From NCBI RefSeq assembly GCF_019038435.1, contig NZ_JAGPOX010000011.1:37621-101620 (forward strand): 64,000 nt of DNA, given 5' to 3'. Source of the DNA: Nocardia alni. Its GTDB lineage: Bacteria; Actinomycetota; Actinomycetes; Mycobacteriales; Mycobacteriaceae. The notes below the pieces were generated by a model. The model did not search any database and was not told the DNA's origin. It was given only the letters and a program-made list of their open reading frames with translations. A program made the position numbers and the translations under genes. This document shows positions 44,512 through 54,225 of this stretch, one piece after another; within the stretch, counting starts at the first letter, position 1, and each line of letters starts with the position of its first letter.

Positions 44512-44817
44512 TTATTCGGGCAGGCGCAGGTCCGGCTTCTCCAACTCCTCGATGTTCACGTCCTTGAAGGTGATGACGCGAACATGTTTGACGAAGCGGG
44601 CCGGACGATACATGTCCCACACCCAGGCATCGGACATGCGCACTTCGAAATAGACCTCACCGTCGGCGTTCTGCGGCCGCAGTTCGACGGAATTAGCCAG
44701 GTAGAAGCGGCGTTCGGTCTCCACCACATACGAGAACTGACCGACGATATCCTTGTACTCTCGATACAGCGAGAGTTCCATCTCGGTCTCGTACTTCTCG
44801 AGGTCCTCGGCACTCAT
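44512..44817 (-). CDS. DUF2469 family protein
   Basis: A 101-aa protein conserved in actinobacteria at this exact place between rnhB and yraN. The sequence starts MSAEDLEKYETEMELSLYRE, continues YKDIVGQFSYVVETERRFYL and has WVWDMYRPARFVKHVRVITF. It is small, acidic and soluble. Function unknown. Confidence 0.92.
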   Translation of the reverse strand: MSAEDLEKYETEMELSLYREYKDIVGQFSYVVETERRFYLANSVELRPQNADGEVYFEVRMSDAWVWDMYRPARFVKHVRVITFKDVNIEELEKPDLRLPE

Positions 44818-44886
44818 TCCCCCACCTCGCTGCGCTCGCTCATAGGGTGGAAAGTCCTCCTTCTCGCCACAATGCGTCTGTTGACA

Positions 44887-45630
44887 TCATCGCGCATGCG
44901 CCGCGCGCGTAACCACTCGCGGTGTCACGGCGTACTCCGGCGCGTCCGATTCCGCGCCGGCCTCACCCATCGATCGCACGTTGCGCCAGCTGCGGCGATG
45001 CTCGTTGCTGGGCCCGAGGCGACTCAGCGCGGCGATGTGCTCGGGCGTGTTGTACCCCTTGTGACCTGCGAATCCGTAGCCGGGCAGGCGTCGATCCAGC
45101 TCGACCATCATCCGGTCGCGGGTGACCTTGGCCAGGATGCTGGCGGCGGCGATACAGGCCGCGCTGGCGTCGCCGCCGATCACCGGCAGCGAGGGCACCG
45201 CGATGCCGGGCACCCGGAATCCGTCGGTCAGTACATATCCGGGCTGCCGGTCCAGGCCGGCGACCGCGCGCCGCATGCCCTCGATATTGGCGACATGGAT
45301 GCCGATGGCGTCGATCTCCCAGGCCGGGATCACCACCACCTGCCAGGCCAGTGCTCGCCGCTTGATAATCGGGAACAGCTGTTCGCGGACTGTCTCGGTG
45401 AGCTTCTTCGAGTCGTCCAGACCCGCCAGGGAATCGTAGGCCTTGGGCGCCAGCAGACAGGCCGCCACCACGAGCGGACCCGCGCAGCACCCCCGTCCGG
45501 CCTCGTCGACGCCCGCGACCGGCCCCAATCCACTGCGGATCAACGCCGCCTCGAGGGTGCGCAGGCCACCGGCCCTGCGCATCACCACCCGCGGCGGCCA
45601 GTCTCCGATCCGTTGCTCGTTGCGCGCCAC
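44887..45630 (-). CDS. rnhB: Ribonuclease HII
   Basis: A 247-aa RNase HII that removes ribonucleotides from DNA. Active-site acids are seen in [17 protein letters not shown] (DE), in DDSKKL, in VLTDGF (D) and in [21 protein letters not shown] (second D region). The C-terminus has [16 protein letters not shown]. Both ends are longer than in E. coli by a few dozen residues, as usual for actinobacteria. It is 6 bp upstream of the lepB pair on the same strand. Confidence 0.94.
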   Translation of the reverse strand: MARNEQRIGDWPPRVVMRRAGGLRTLEAALIRSGLGPVAGVDEAGRGCCAGPLVVAACLLAPKAYDSLAGLDDSKKLTETVREQLFPIIKRRALAWQVVVIPAWEIDAIGIHVANIEGMRRAVAGLDRQPGYVLTDGFRVPGIAVPSLPVIGGDASAACIAAASILAKVTRDRMMVELDRRLPGYGFAGHKGYNTPEHIAALSRLGPSNEHRRSWRNVRSMGEAGAESDAPEYAVTPRVVTRAAHAR

Positions 45631-45636
45631 CGCGAC

Positions 45637-46491
45637 TCAGTTCGTCTGGGGATCCTGGGCGCGCACCGGGCCGATCCGCCCCGGCGGCCAGATCTTGAAC
45701 ACCGCCTTACCGCGCACATCCTTGACCGGCACGGTGCCGGAGTATTCGTCGTCGATATGGGCACGCGAGTCGGCGGATTCGTTGCGGTTGTCGCCCATCA
45801 CCCACAGGTTGCCGTCGGGCACCTTGACCGGACCGAATTCCCGGCCCTGGGGGTTGATCGACAGGCCCATCGGTGTCTTCACCGCGAAGGGCAGTCCGGG
45901 CACATACGGTTCGAGGTACTGGGCGTACGGCTCGTTCAGCGGCTTGCCGTCGACCTCGACGTGGCCCTGGGCGTCACAGCACTGCACCGTCTGACCGCCG
46001 ACCGCGATCACCCGCTTGACCAGGTCGTTCTCATCCGGCGGCACAAGGCCGAAGAACGAGAAGAAGTCCTGGATACCGCGCACTACGGCGTTGCTGGACC
46101 GGTTCGAGTGGTAATCCCGGTTCCACGAATCACTCGGTCCGACGAAGACCACCACATCACCGGGCTTGGGGTCGCCGAAGTCGTAGCTGAGCTTCTCGAC
46201 ATAGATCCGGTCGCCGGTGCAGCCGGGGCAGCCGTGCAGCGTCGGCTCCATCGACTGCGAGGGGATCACGTACGGACGCCCGATGAAGGTCACCACGAGG
46301 GCCGCGATCACCGCGGCGATCACGATGAGGATCGGCAGCTCCTGCCAGAACGGGCGCTGCTTCTTCGGCTTCTTCGCCCGCGAGCGCCGGGGACGCGGCG
46401 CAGCGTCACCCACACCGTCCTCGTCCAATCCGGCCACCCTCACCGAGTCGTATTCGTGTGCCACGCCGAACAGGTTATCCCGCTCACTCAT
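45637..46491 (-). CDS. lepB: Signal peptidase I (second copy)
   Basis: A 284-aa type I signal peptidase. After a basic cytosolic stretch (RRSRAKKPKKQRPFWQELP) comes one membrane helix, then the catalytic Ser in VIPSQSMEPTL, the Lys in DLVKRVIAVGG and the GDNRNESADSR box. Two Cys-Pro-rich loops (GCPGCTGD, QCCDAQG) are shared with its neighbour. ATG 46491 opens MSERDNLFG. It is a tandem paralogue of the gene at 46541, 49 bp downstream, and all catalytic residues are kept, so both may be active. Confidence 0.93.
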   Translation of the reverse strand: MSERDNLFGVAHEYDSVRVAGLDEDGVGDAAPRPRRSRAKKPKKQRPFWQELPILIVIAAVIAALVVTFIGRPYVIPSQSMEPTLHGCPGCTGDRIYVEKLSYDFGDPKPGDVVVFVGPSDSWNRDYHSNRSSNAVVRGIQDFFSFFGLVPPDENDLVKRVIAVGGQTVQCCDAQGHVEVDGKPLNEPYAQYLEPYVPGLPFAVKTPMGLSINPQGREFGPVKVPDGNLWVMGDNRNESADSRAHIDDEYSGTVPVKDVRGKAVFKIWPPGRIGPVRAQDPQTN

Positions 46492-46540
46492 CCGGCGTTG
46501 CCCGGGATGTCGACACGCACCACCGCGCCGTAACAAGCGA

Positions 46541-47371
46541 TCAGTTCGTGTGCGGATTCTGTGAACGCACCGGACCGATCCGCTTCAGCGGCCAGATCTT
46601 GAACACCGCTTTACCGCGCACATTCTTGACGGGCACTGTCCCGGAATACTGATCATCGATATGGCCGCGCGAATCGAGCGAATCGTTGCGGTTGTCGCCC
46701 ATCATCCACAGGTTGCCGTCGGGCACCTTGATCGGACCGAATTCGCGGCCCGCCGGATTGATCGACAGGCCCATCGGGGTCTTCACCGCGAAGGACAGGC
46801 CGGGCTGGTACGGATATTCGTAGTGCGCGTACGGCTCGTTCAGCGGCTTGCCGTCGACCTCGACGCGGCCCTGCGCGTCACAGCACTGCACCGTCTGACC
46901 ACCGACCGCGATCACCCGCTTCACCAGATCGTTCTCGTTCGGGGGCGCCAAACCGAAGAATGCGAGGAAGTTCTGGAGGCCGCGAATGACGGTGTTGCTG
47001 GAGCGATTCGAGTGGTAGTCACTGTCCCAGGAACTGCTCGGCCCCTTGAACACCACCACGTCGCCGGGCTTCGGATCGCCGAAGTCGTAGCTGAGCTTCT
47101 CGACGAAAATTCGGTCGTTGCTGCAGCCGGGGCAGCCGATCAAGGTCGGCTCCATCGACTGCGAGGGGATCACGTAGGGACGCCCGATGAAGGTCACCAC
47201 CAGCGCCACGATCACCGCCGCGATCACGACGAGAATAGGTAACTCCTGCCAGAGCGGGCGTTGCTTCTTCTGCTTCTTCGTCTTCCTCGCCCGCGAGCGC
47301 CGCGTGCCCCGCGAGGGCTTGCCCTCGCGGTCGTTCCCGGGTCCACTCGACGGTTCATCACCCTGCGTCAC
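46541..47371 (-). CDS. lepB: Signal peptidase I (first copy)
   Basis: A 276-aa type I signal peptidase that cleaves secretory signal peptides at the outer face of the membrane. It has a basic tail RARKTKKQKKQRPLWQELP, one helix, Ser in VIPSQSMEPTL, Lys in DLVKRVIAVGG and the GDNRNDSLDSR box. The GTG at 47371 is the likely start; the frame is open to 47410. It is very similar to the following copy along the whole extracellular domain and diverges mainly before the helix, which marks a tandem duplication. Confidence 0.92.
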   Translation of the reverse strand: MTQGDEPSSGPGNDREGKPSRGTRRSRARKTKKQKKQRPLWQELPILVVIAAVIVALVVTFIGRPYVIPSQSMEPTLIGCPGCSNDRIFVEKLSYDFGDPKPGDVVVFKGPSSSWDSDYHSNRSSNTVIRGLQNFLAFFGLAPPNENDLVKRVIAVGGQTVQCCDAQGRVEVDGKPLNEPYAHYEYPYQPGLSFAVKTPMGLSINPAGREFGPIKVPDGNLWMMGDNRNDSLDSRGHIDDQYSGTVPVKNVRGKAVFKIWPLKRIGPVRSQNPHTN

Positions 47372-47464
47372 AGGGACCAACCTAGCCAAGATCGGCGGTG
47401 CGGACCGCACGCCATACCGATGTAGCGCACCGACCGGTGCGGCATCAGGGGTGTAGAAACGCGA

Positions 47465-47488
47465 AAACCCCCGCCGGAGCGGGGGTTT
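47465..47488 (-). terminator. Terminator after rplS
   Basis: A perfect 10-bp stem, AAACCCCCGC and GCGGGGGTTT, around CGGA. On the minus strand it ends in TTTT, a classic intrinsic terminator 42 bp after the rplS stop, separating it from lepB. Confidence 0.85.
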
Positions 47489-47529
47489 CGACTTGCACAG
47501 TGCCTATTGGCAGGGCACGGCGCCGAAGC

Positions 47530-47871
47530 TCAGCGCTTTTCCTTGATCTTGGCGGCCTTGCCGCGCAGATCGCGCAGGTAGTACAGCTTGGCCCGGCGCA
47601 CATCGCCGCGGGTCACCACATCGATGTGGTCGATGTTCGGGCTGTGCACCGGGAAGGTGCGCTCGACACCGACACCGAAGGAGACCTTGCGGACCGTGAA
47701 GGTCTCGCGGATGCCGCCGCCCTGACGCCGGATCACGGCGCCCTTGAAGACCTGGACACGCTCCTTGTTACCTTCGATAACCTTCACGTGCACGTTGATG
47801 GTGTCGCCCGCACGGAAGTCGGGGACGTCGCTACGCAGCGACTTTTCGTCGACAAAGTCGAGGGTGTTCAT
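47530..47871 (-). CDS. rplS: 50S ribosomal protein L19
   Basis: A 113-aa L19 protein located at the 30S-50S interface. The ATG at 47871 gives [19 protein letters not shown] and the family length; the upstream part of the frame is spurious. It contains [32 protein letters not shown] and the C-terminal [19 protein letters not shown]. It ends at an intrinsic terminator. Confidence 0.96.
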   Translation of the reverse strand: MNTLDFVDEKSLRSDVPDFRAGDTINVHVKVIEGNKERVQVFKGAVIRRQGGGIRETFTVRKVSFGVGVERTFPVHSPNIDHIDVVTRGDVRRAKLYYLRDLRGKAAKIKEKR

Positions 47872-48017
47872 TTCCGTCCTTGTATGGTTCGCGCGAACAG
47901 AGGAACCTGGCGGCACACTGGGCGCTCGACCGGTTCGTGCTCCGGATATGGGCGGTGCGCTGGGCCGAGTTCACCCAAGGCAACCAAAATATTGTGCCAG
48001 AGGGTTCGAGCCGACTG

Positions 48018-48926
48018 TTAATCGGCCCTGTCACGGCGACGACGGCCCGCTCGGGGCTGGGTGGTCAGCCGCGCCCGGGACGGCCCGATCGGATGCGGCG
48101 GCGCCGGTGCGGGCACCACCGTCCGGGCCAGCTCCTCCTCCGCCGCGCGGCGCATATGCGCGACCACATCGGGCTTTCCGGCGATCAGATCCTGCACGAA
48201 GATCTTGGCGCGGATCACCGGCCGCCGGTACCGGCGCTCGCGGCGGATCGCCCGCTGCATCAGCCGTGGACGGCCCGCATACCGCCACCGCGCCCACGGT
48301 GCGCCGGGGCGGCTGAGCCGCAGTGCACCGACGAACAGCAGCGGCAGGAAGAACATGCCGAACAGCCCGGTCCAGATCTTTCCCTTGGCGATCGTGATCG
48401 CGGCCAGCGCCAGGTTCACGAACGCGAACAGGCTCAGGAACGTGCGTCCCAGGGGGCTGCGATCGTGCCGGATGTCACCGACGTCGAGCAGCCACAGCGG
48501 ATGGAATCCGAGCAGCAGCAGCCCGGTCACCGCGACCGCGACGAATACCGCGTCGACCGAGGTCCGCCCCTGCTCCTCCCAGTACACGTCGCGCAGGTAG
48601 TAGATCAGCGCGAACTCGTCCAGCACCAGCGCCGCACCCAGTCCGAACACCGCGGACAGCACGCTGACCGTGCCGACGCTGCTGCCGTAGAGGGTGACCA
48701 GGCCGATGCCGGACAACAGCACCAGCACCACCCCGAACACCATGTGGTGGATGTGCACATTGCCCGCGCGCAGGTTGCCGGGCCACCAGCGCACCCGCTT
48801 GCGGATCAGCCGCACGCTGATCCGGATCAACAGGAATCCGACGATGAATCCGAGCAGGAAGCACAACAGCGGCAGACGTCCGTGCGCGACCACGGAGTCG
48901 TCCAACCACCGTCGCAAGCCCGCCAT
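48018..48926 (-). CDS. Conserved multi-pass membrane protein, unknown function
   Basis: A 302-aa actinobacterial membrane protein with about seven helices in the first 210 residues (LLCFLLGFIVGFLLIRISVR, then HIHHMVFGVVLVLLSGIGLV and later VDAVFVAVAVTGLLLLGF) and a basic cytosolic tail rich in Arg. The charged HIHHM at a helix start and DEFALIYYLRDVYWEEQGR are striking and look functional. I recognise it as a conserved hypothetical type, not as an enzyme. It lies between tex and rplS. Confidence 0.8.
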   Translation of the reverse strand: MAGLRRWLDDSVVAHGRLPLLCFLLGFIVGFLLIRISVRLIRKRVRWWPGNLRAGNVHIHHMVFGVVLVLLSGIGLVTLYGSSVGTVSVLSAVFGLGAALVLDEFALIYYLRDVYWEEQGRTSVDAVFVAVAVTGLLLLGFHPLWLLDVGDIRHDRSPLGRTFLSLFAFVNLALAAITIAKGKIWTGLFGMFFLPLLFVGALRLSRPGAPWARWRYAGRPRLMQRAIRRERRYRRPVIRAKIFVQDLIAGKPDVVAHMRRAAEEELARTVVPAPAPPHPIGPSRARLTTQPRAGRRRRDRAD

Positions 48927-49093
48927 CTCCAGTCTCCACGCTCTGCCGTCTCAGGGACCGCCGCGCGGTGCGGACAGCTCATCGGATGCCCGGACCGCGC
49001 GACCGCCCCTGCAGCCACATTGTGCAGGAATCGCCCGCACCTCCCAGTGAACTGGGTCCGGCCGGACAGTGCCACAGGGGCATATCCGGACAC

Positions 49094-49126
49094 CACCCCG
49101 GCCGGCGGTTTCACCAGGCCGGGGTG
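49094..49126 (-). terminator. Hairpin after tex
   Basis: CACCCCGGCC and GGCCGGGGTG form a 10-bp perfect stem with a 13-nt loop, 32 bp beyond the tex stop. No strong U-tract follows, so it may be a pause or partial terminator. The rest of 48927-49157 holds nothing else. Confidence 0.55.
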
Positions 49127-49157
49127 CGTGTCAGGCCGATGGGACGGATCCCGTTGT

Positions 49158-51644
49158 CTACCGCCCGAATCCGGCCCTGCGCAGCGCGTCGGCCATCGAG
49201 CCGGTCGGCTCGGGGGCGTTGCGGCGCTGCTGGTTGTTGCGGCCCTGCTGTGCGCCCTTGTTCTGTCCGGACCGGCCCTGCGCGCCCTGGCCACCCTGGC
49301 CACCCTGCTGACGCGGGTTGCCGCCGCCGCGCTGGCCCTGCTGGCGCGGGCGCTGGTCGCCCTTCTCGGGCTTACCGGTGCCGGGCTCGTCATCCAGGCG
49401 CAGCGACAGACCGATGCGCTGCCGGGCCACGTCGACCTCCAGCACCTTGACCTTCACCACGTCACCGGACTTGACGACCTCGCGCGGGTCGCGGACGAAG
49501 GTGTGCGACATTGCCGACACGTGCACCAGGCCGTCCTGGTGGACGCCGACATCGACGAACGCGCCGAAGGCCGCCACATTGGTGACCACGCCCTCGAGCA
49601 CCATGCCGGGCTTCAGGTCGGCGACCTTCTCGACGCCGGCGGCGAATTCGGCGGTCTTGAACTCCGGACGCGGGTCGCGCCCGGGCTTCTCCAACTCGGC
49701 GATGATGTCGCTGACCGTGGGCACACCGAAGCGCTCGTCGGTGAACTCGGCGGGGCGCAGCGCGCGCAGCACCGTGCTGTTGCCGATGAGTTCGGCCACG
49801 CCGCGACCGGTTGACTCGAGCATGCGGCGGACCACCGGATAGGCCTCCGGGTGCACCGCGGAGGTGTCCAGCGGATCCTCACCGCCGCGAATGCGCAGGA
49901 AGCCCGCGCACTGCTCGAATGCCTTGGGGCCGAGCCTCGGGACCTTCAGCAGAGACGTGCGGCTGCGGAAGGGGCCGTTCTGATCCCGGTGCGCCACAAT
50001 GGACTCCGCGACGGACCCGGTGATCCCGGACACCCGGGACAGCAGCGGCACCGAGGCGGTGTTGACGTCGACGCCGACCGCGTTCACCGCATCCTCGACG
50101 ACCGCGCCCAGCGAGCGCGCCAGCAGGGTCTCGGAGACGTCGTGCTGGTACTGGCCGACACCGATGGATTTCGGATCGATCTTCACCAGCTCGGCCAGCG
50201 GATCCTGCAGGCGGCGCGCGATGGAGACCGCGCCGCGCAGCGAGACGTCCATATCGGGCAGTTCCTGCGTGGCGTAGGCCGAGGCGGAGTACACCGAGGC
50301 GCCGGCCTCGGACACCACGATCTTGGTGGGCTTGTTCTCCGGGATGCGGGAGATCAGTTCCGTGGCCAGGGCATCGGTCTCGCGGGAGGCGGTGCCGTTG
50401 CCGATGGCGATCAGCTCCACGTTGAAGCGGGCGACGAGCGCGCCCAGCACGGCCAGGGACTTCTCGGTCTGGCCCTGCGGCTTGTGCGGGTAGATGACCT
50501 CGGTGGCGACGGCCTTGCCGGTGTCGTCGACCACGGCGACCTTCACGCCGGTGCGGTAGCCCGGGTCCAGGCCCATGGTCGTGCGGGTGCCGGCGGGGGC
50601 GGCCAGCAGCAGATCGCGCAGGTTGTTGGCGAAGACGTCGACGGCGTCCTTCTCGGCGGACTGGCGCAGCCGCATCCGGATGTCGATGCCCAGGCTCATC
50701 TGGAGTTTGGTGCGCCACGCCCAGCGCACGGTGTTCAACAGCCAGGTATCGGCCGGACGGCCCTTGTCGGCGATGCCGAACTTGATCGCGATGCGGCCCT
50801 CGTAAATGGTCCGCTCGCCCTCCTCGGGCTCCTCGGTGTCGGGCTCGAGGTGCAGGCTCAGCACCTCCTCCTTCTCCCCGCGCAGCAGCGCCAGGATCCG
50901 GTGCGAGGGCAGCTTGTCGAACGGCTCGCTGAACTCGAAGTAGTCGGCGAACTTGGCGCCCGCCTCTTCCTTGCCGGCCCGTACCTTCGAGGCGACCTGA
51001 CCGCGGTTCCACATGAGTTCGCGCAGCTCGCCCACCAGGTCCGCATCCTCGGCGAAGCGTTCCACCAGAATGTCGCGGGCGCCCTCGAGCTGGTCGGAGG
51101 TGTACTGCGCGGGATCGGTGGCCGGGTCGGTGATCAACGCGTCGGCGACCGGCTCGTGCCCGGCCTCCCGGGCGATCTGTGCCTTGGTACGCCGCTTGGG
51201 CTTGTACGGCAGGTAGATGTCCTCGAGGCGGGCCTTGGTCTCGGCGAGCATGATCTGCTGCTCCAGCGCGGCATCGAGTTTGCCCTGGCCGCGAATGGAT
51301 TCGAGGATCGAGACACGCCGCTCGTCCAGTTCGCGCAGGTAGTGCAGCCGCTCCTCGAGCTGACGCAACTGGGCGTCGTCCAAACCGTCCGTGACCTCCT
51401 TGCGGTATCGGGCGATGAACGGCACGGTCGACCCGCCGTCGAGCAGTTCGACCGCCGCGCGCACCTGCGCGTCACGCACGTTCAGCTCATCGGCGATACG
51501 GCGGCCGACGCTGGCTAGGTGGACCGTCGCGGGCGCTGCGGATACGGCATCTGTCTCTGGGCTGCCCGTCGCCGCGCTGCCGGACTCGTTGCTGCCGGAC
51601 TCGTTGCTGACGGTTTCGGAGGCTGTCGTCACGCCCGCAGACAC
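49158..51644 (-). CDS. tex: Tex-family transcription accessory RNA-binding protein
   Basis: An 828-aa Tex/Spt6-like protein. In order: the N-terminal helical Tex core (VPFIARYRKEVTDGLDDAQL), the YqgF/RNase-H-like domain (TMGLDPGYRTGVKVAVVDDT), helix-hairpin-helix domains (GVDVNTASVPLLSRVSGI, LLKVPRLGPKAFEQCAGFLR) and the S1 RNA-binding domain (LEGVVTNVAAFGAFVDVGVH, DGLVHVSAMS). A Gly/Gln/Arg-rich tail of ~60 residues follows. GTG start. It interacts with RNA polymerase and nucleic acid and affects expression broadly. It stands between the trmD cluster and rplS. Confidence 0.94.
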   Translation of the reverse strand: MSAGVTTASETVSNESGSNESGSAATGSPETDAVSAAPATVHLASVGRRIADELNVRDAQVRAAVELLDGGSTVPFIARYRKEVTDGLDDAQLRQLEERLHYLRELDERRVSILESIRGQGKLDAALEQQIMLAETKARLEDIYLPYKPKRRTKAQIAREAGHEPVADALITDPATDPAQYTSDQLEGARDILVERFAEDADLVGELRELMWNRGQVASKVRAGKEEAGAKFADYFEFSEPFDKLPSHRILALLRGEKEEVLSLHLEPDTEEPEEGERTIYEGRIAIKFGIADKGRPADTWLLNTVRWAWRTKLQMSLGIDIRMRLRQSAEKDAVDVFANNLRDLLLAAPAGTRTTMGLDPGYRTGVKVAVVDDTGKAVATEVIYPHKPQGQTEKSLAVLGALVARFNVELIAIGNGTASRETDALATELISRIPENKPTKIVVSEAGASVYSASAYATQELPDMDVSLRGAVSIARRLQDPLAELVKIDPKSIGVGQYQHDVSETLLARSLGAVVEDAVNAVGVDVNTASVPLLSRVSGITGSVAESIVAHRDQNGPFRSRTSLLKVPRLGPKAFEQCAGFLRIRGGEDPLDTSAVHPEAYPVVRRMLESTGRGVAELIGNSTVLRALRPAEFTDERFGVPTVSDIIAELEKPGRDPRPEFKTAEFAAGVEKVADLKPGMVLEGVVTNVAAFGAFVDVGVHQDGLVHVSAMSHTFVRDPREVVKSGDVVKVKVLEVDVARQRIGLSLRLDDEPGTGKPEKGDQRPRQQGQRGGGNPRQQGGQGGQGAQGRSGQNKGAQQGRNNQQRRNAPEPTGSMADALRRAGFGR

Positions 51645-51940
51645 TACCGTCGCCTACCGACAACGATCCAGGGTGCCGCACCGCGAGCCGCCCACTCGCA
51701 CCCTTTTTCGCGCCGCAAATCCGCTGGCCCAGCCCAAACACTCACGCGGCCAGAATATTTCACACACCGCCCGACGAGCAGCCCATTATTGTGCGCCTGT
51801 CTGCGACTCTTTCCACCGGTGGCACTACGCGCGGCGCGCGGATTCCCGGAGATATCCGAGCAGATCTGAACCGTCGCCCACACCGACCTCACGCAGCGTC
51901 ACCGCGTCCACACCTGCCCCCGCAGGGGCGAGGCTCGAGA
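51645..51940. other. Intergenic, no gene seen
   Basis: About 295 bp between tex and trmD. Open frames on both strands are short or Arg/Ala-rich without motifs. It likely contains the tex promoter; AT-rich ATATTTCACA occurs in the middle. Confidence 0.4.
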
Positions 51941-52663
51941 TCAGCCGGGTGGCAACAGGTCCGGGCGGCGTTCGCGGGTGCGGGTCAGGGACTGTTCTCG
52001 GCGCCAGGCCTCGATTTTGGCGTGGTTGCCCGACAGGAGGATTTCGGGGACGTCCAAGCCGCGCCAGGTGACCGGGCGGGTGTAGCTGGGGCCCTCGAGC
52101 AGGCCGAGGGGCTCCTGGCCGCCGCCTTCCTTCCCCCCCACCCCGACCGAGAACGAATCCTGCTGGTGGGATTGCTGATTGCCGAGAACACCCGGCAGCA
52201 GGCGGACCACGGCCTCGCTCATGACCAGGACCGCGGCCTCGCCGCCGATCAGGACGTAGTCGCCGATGCTGACCTCCTCGACGCGGACACGTCGGGCGGC
52301 GTCATCGAAGACTCGCTGGTCGATGCCCTCGTAGCGGCCGCAGGCGAAGACCAGATGTTTTTCGGCGGACCAGCGGTGGGCGGTGGACTGGGTGAACGGG
52401 ACGCCGGCCGGGGTGGGCACCACCAGCAGGGCGTCGTCGGGGCAGACCTCGTCGAGGGCGTCACCCCAGATGGTGGGTTTCATCACCATGCCGGGGCCGC
52501 CGCCGTAGGGGGAATCGTCCACGGCCTTGTGCACGTCGTGGGTCCAGCGGCGCAGGTCGTGCACGGCCAGCTCGACCAGGCCCTTATCGATGGCCTTGCC
52601 CAGCAACGCCGTTCGCAGCGGCTCCAGGTATTCGGGGAAGATCGTGACGACATCCAGCCGCAT
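51941..52663 (-). CDS. trmD: tRNA (guanine-N1)-methyltransferase TrmD
   Basis: A 240-aa TrmD that makes m1G37 in tRNAs and prevents frameshifting. The SPOUT trefoil knot is clear: [46 protein letters not shown] and LPGVLGN, then [12 protein letters not shown] in the C-terminal domain. Length is normal. It starts 3 bp after the rimM stop, in the rpsP-khpA-rimM-trmD operon. Confidence 0.97.
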   Translation of the reverse strand: MRLDVVTIFPEYLEPLRTALLGKAIDKGLVELAVHDLRRWTHDVHKAVDDSPYGGGPGMVMKPTIWGDALDEVCPDDALLVVPTPAGVPFTQSTAHRWSAEKHLVFACGRYEGIDQRVFDDAARRVRVEEVSIGDYVLIGGEAAVLVMSEAVVRLLPGVLGNQQSHQQDSFSVGVGGKEGGGQEPLGLLEGPSYTRPVTWRGLDVPEILLSGNHAKIEAWRREQSLTRTRERRPDLLPPG

Positions 52664-52666
52664 GTG

Positions 52667-53218
52667 TCACTCCTTGTCGAGCAGGCCCTCGGGCGGATCG
52701 ACGACGATCACGCCCTCGGCGCGCGATACGGTGGGCACGATCGCGGTGACGAACGGGATCAGGATCTCGCGGCCCGGCGTGCCCGGATCCGTGCCGTCGA
52801 AGCCGGCCGCCGCGCGCACCGAAAGCAGTTCTCCCGCAGCCGAATGCAGCACCTCGGTGACGGTACCGACCTCCGTGCCGTCGGTCAGCCGGACCGAAAG
52901 TCCCTCGAGCTCATGGTCGTAGAACTCCTCGGGATCCTGCGAGGGCGGCAGATCCTCGGTGTCGACCAGAAAGATCATGCCGCGCAACGCATCCGCGGAC
53001 TCGCGGTCGGCCACGCCCCGCACATGCACGAGCAGCCGGCCCGAGTGCTCCCGGGCCGACTCGACCGTGTACTCCTGCGACGTCTTCGCGCGTGGCATGC
53101 GGCCGGTCAGGACCGCACCCTCGGCGAAGCGCAGTTCCGGTTCGTCGGTGCGGACGTCCACGACGAGTTCGCCACGCACACCGTGCGATTTGGCGACCCG
53201 CCCGACAACCAGTTCCAC
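52667..53218 (-). CDS. rimM: Ribosome maturation factor RimM
   Basis: A 183-aa RimM needed for 30S head assembly near S19. The N-terminal barrel opens MELVVGRVAKSHGVRGELVV, and the PRC barrel has EEFYDHELEGLSVRLTDGTE and ILIPFVTAIVPTV. The C-terminal segment VIVVDPPEGLLDKE is the usual RimM end. It directly precedes trmD. Confidence 0.96.
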   Translation of the reverse strand: MELVVGRVAKSHGVRGELVVDVRTDEPELRFAEGAVLTGRMPRAKTSQEYTVESAREHSGRLLVHVRGVADRESADALRGMIFLVDTEDLPPSQDPEEFYDHELEGLSVRLTDGTEVGTVTEVLHSAAGELLSVRAAAGFDGTDPGTPGREILIPFVTAIVPTVSRAEGVIVVDPPEGLLDKE

Positions 53219-53270
53219 CTAGCCCACCTCGTCCCCGACGCGACCCTTCAGCGGAGGCACTACGCGCCCG

Positions 53271-53513
53271 CTACTGGTCGGTGTCGACGACGTCAACCCG
53301 GATACCCCGGCCACCGATCCCGGACACGAGGGTGCGCAGCGCGGTCGCGGTACGACCGCCCCGCCCGATCACCTTGCCCAGATCGTCCGGATGAACGTGC
53401 ACCTCGACGGTACGACCGCGCCGGCTGGTGATCAGCTCGACGCGGACGTCGTCGGGATTGGCGACGATGCCGCGCACCAGGTGCTCGACGGCGTCGGCAA
53501 CAACCGCCGTCAT
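53271..53513 (-). CDS. khpA: KH-domain RNA-binding protein KhpA
   Basis: An 80-aa single KH-domain protein. The sequence begins [20 protein letters not shown] and has the GxxG loop in VIGRGGRTATALRTLV. KhpA/KhpB pairs bind small RNAs and influence cell elongation. It overlaps the rpsP stop by one base (TAATG) and precedes rimM by 52 bp. Confidence 0.94.
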   Translation of the reverse strand: MTAVVADAVEHLVRGIVANPDDVRVELITSRRGRTVEVHVHPDDLGKVIGRGGRTATALRTLVSGIGGRGIRVDVVDTDQ

Positions 53514-53941
53514 TACTCGGCAGCCTCGGTCGCGGCCTCGGCCTCGGCCTTCTTGGCGGCCTTCTTCTTCGGGGTCACGGCCTCGGCGGCCGGCTCGTTG
53601 TCGGCGGCGGCCAGCGCGGCGTTGAACAGGTCCAGCTTCGAGGGCTTGGCGACCTTGGTCTTCAAAGTGCCCTCGGCGCCCGGCAGGCCCTTGAACTTCT
53701 GCCAGTCGCCGGTGATCTCCAGCAGACGCTGCACGGGCTCGGTGGGCTGCGCGCCGACGCCCAGCCAGTACTGCACACGCTCGGAGTTCACCTCGATCAG
53801 CGAGGGCTCCTCCTTCGGGTGGTACTTGCCGACACTCTCGATGGCGCGGCCGTCGCGACGGGTGCGCGCATCGGCGACGACGATGCGGTACTGGGGGTTG
53901 CGGATCTTGCCGAGCCGGGTGAGCTTGATCTTGACAGCCAT
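53513..53941 (-). CDS. rpsP: 30S ribosomal protein S16
   Basis: A 142-aa S16 from the ATG at 53941 ([20 protein letters not shown]). The core, [20 protein letters not shown] and [20 protein letters not shown], is followed by a ~60-residue Ala/Lys/Glu tail ([11 protein letters not shown]) as in other high-GC actinobacteria. The longer upstream frame is spurious. It is the first gene of the operon, so its promoter must lie in 53942-54225, where nothing else is seen. Confidence 0.96.
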   Translation of the reverse strand: MAVKIKLTRLGKIRNPQYRIVVADARTRRDGRAIESVGKYHPKEEPSLIEVNSERVQYWLGVGAQPTEPVQRLLEITGDWQKFKGLPGAEGTLKTKVAKPSKLDLFNAALAAADNEPAAEAVTPKKKAAKKAEAEAATEAAE

Positions 53942-54225
53942 GGAGCTATCGCCTTTCGATGGCGGCCGCCCGAGGGCAGCCGAAATGGTCACGGCGCAAT
54001 TCAGCGACCCACACGGCCTGCGGGTCCGGTTTTGCGTTGAAGTGCGTGACCGCCGCGCGGCACGTAGCCGGAGACGGGCTGACACTGTCCTCGACGAGGA
54101 CGGTTGTTCATTGTGCCAGAGAGGCCGGCGTCTCCAGAAATCGGCCCGCGATCAGTACAGACGCAGAGCCGATATGCCGACCGTCACCGCCGTCGTAGCT
54201 CACTTCACCATAGGCCGAGGCTCTG

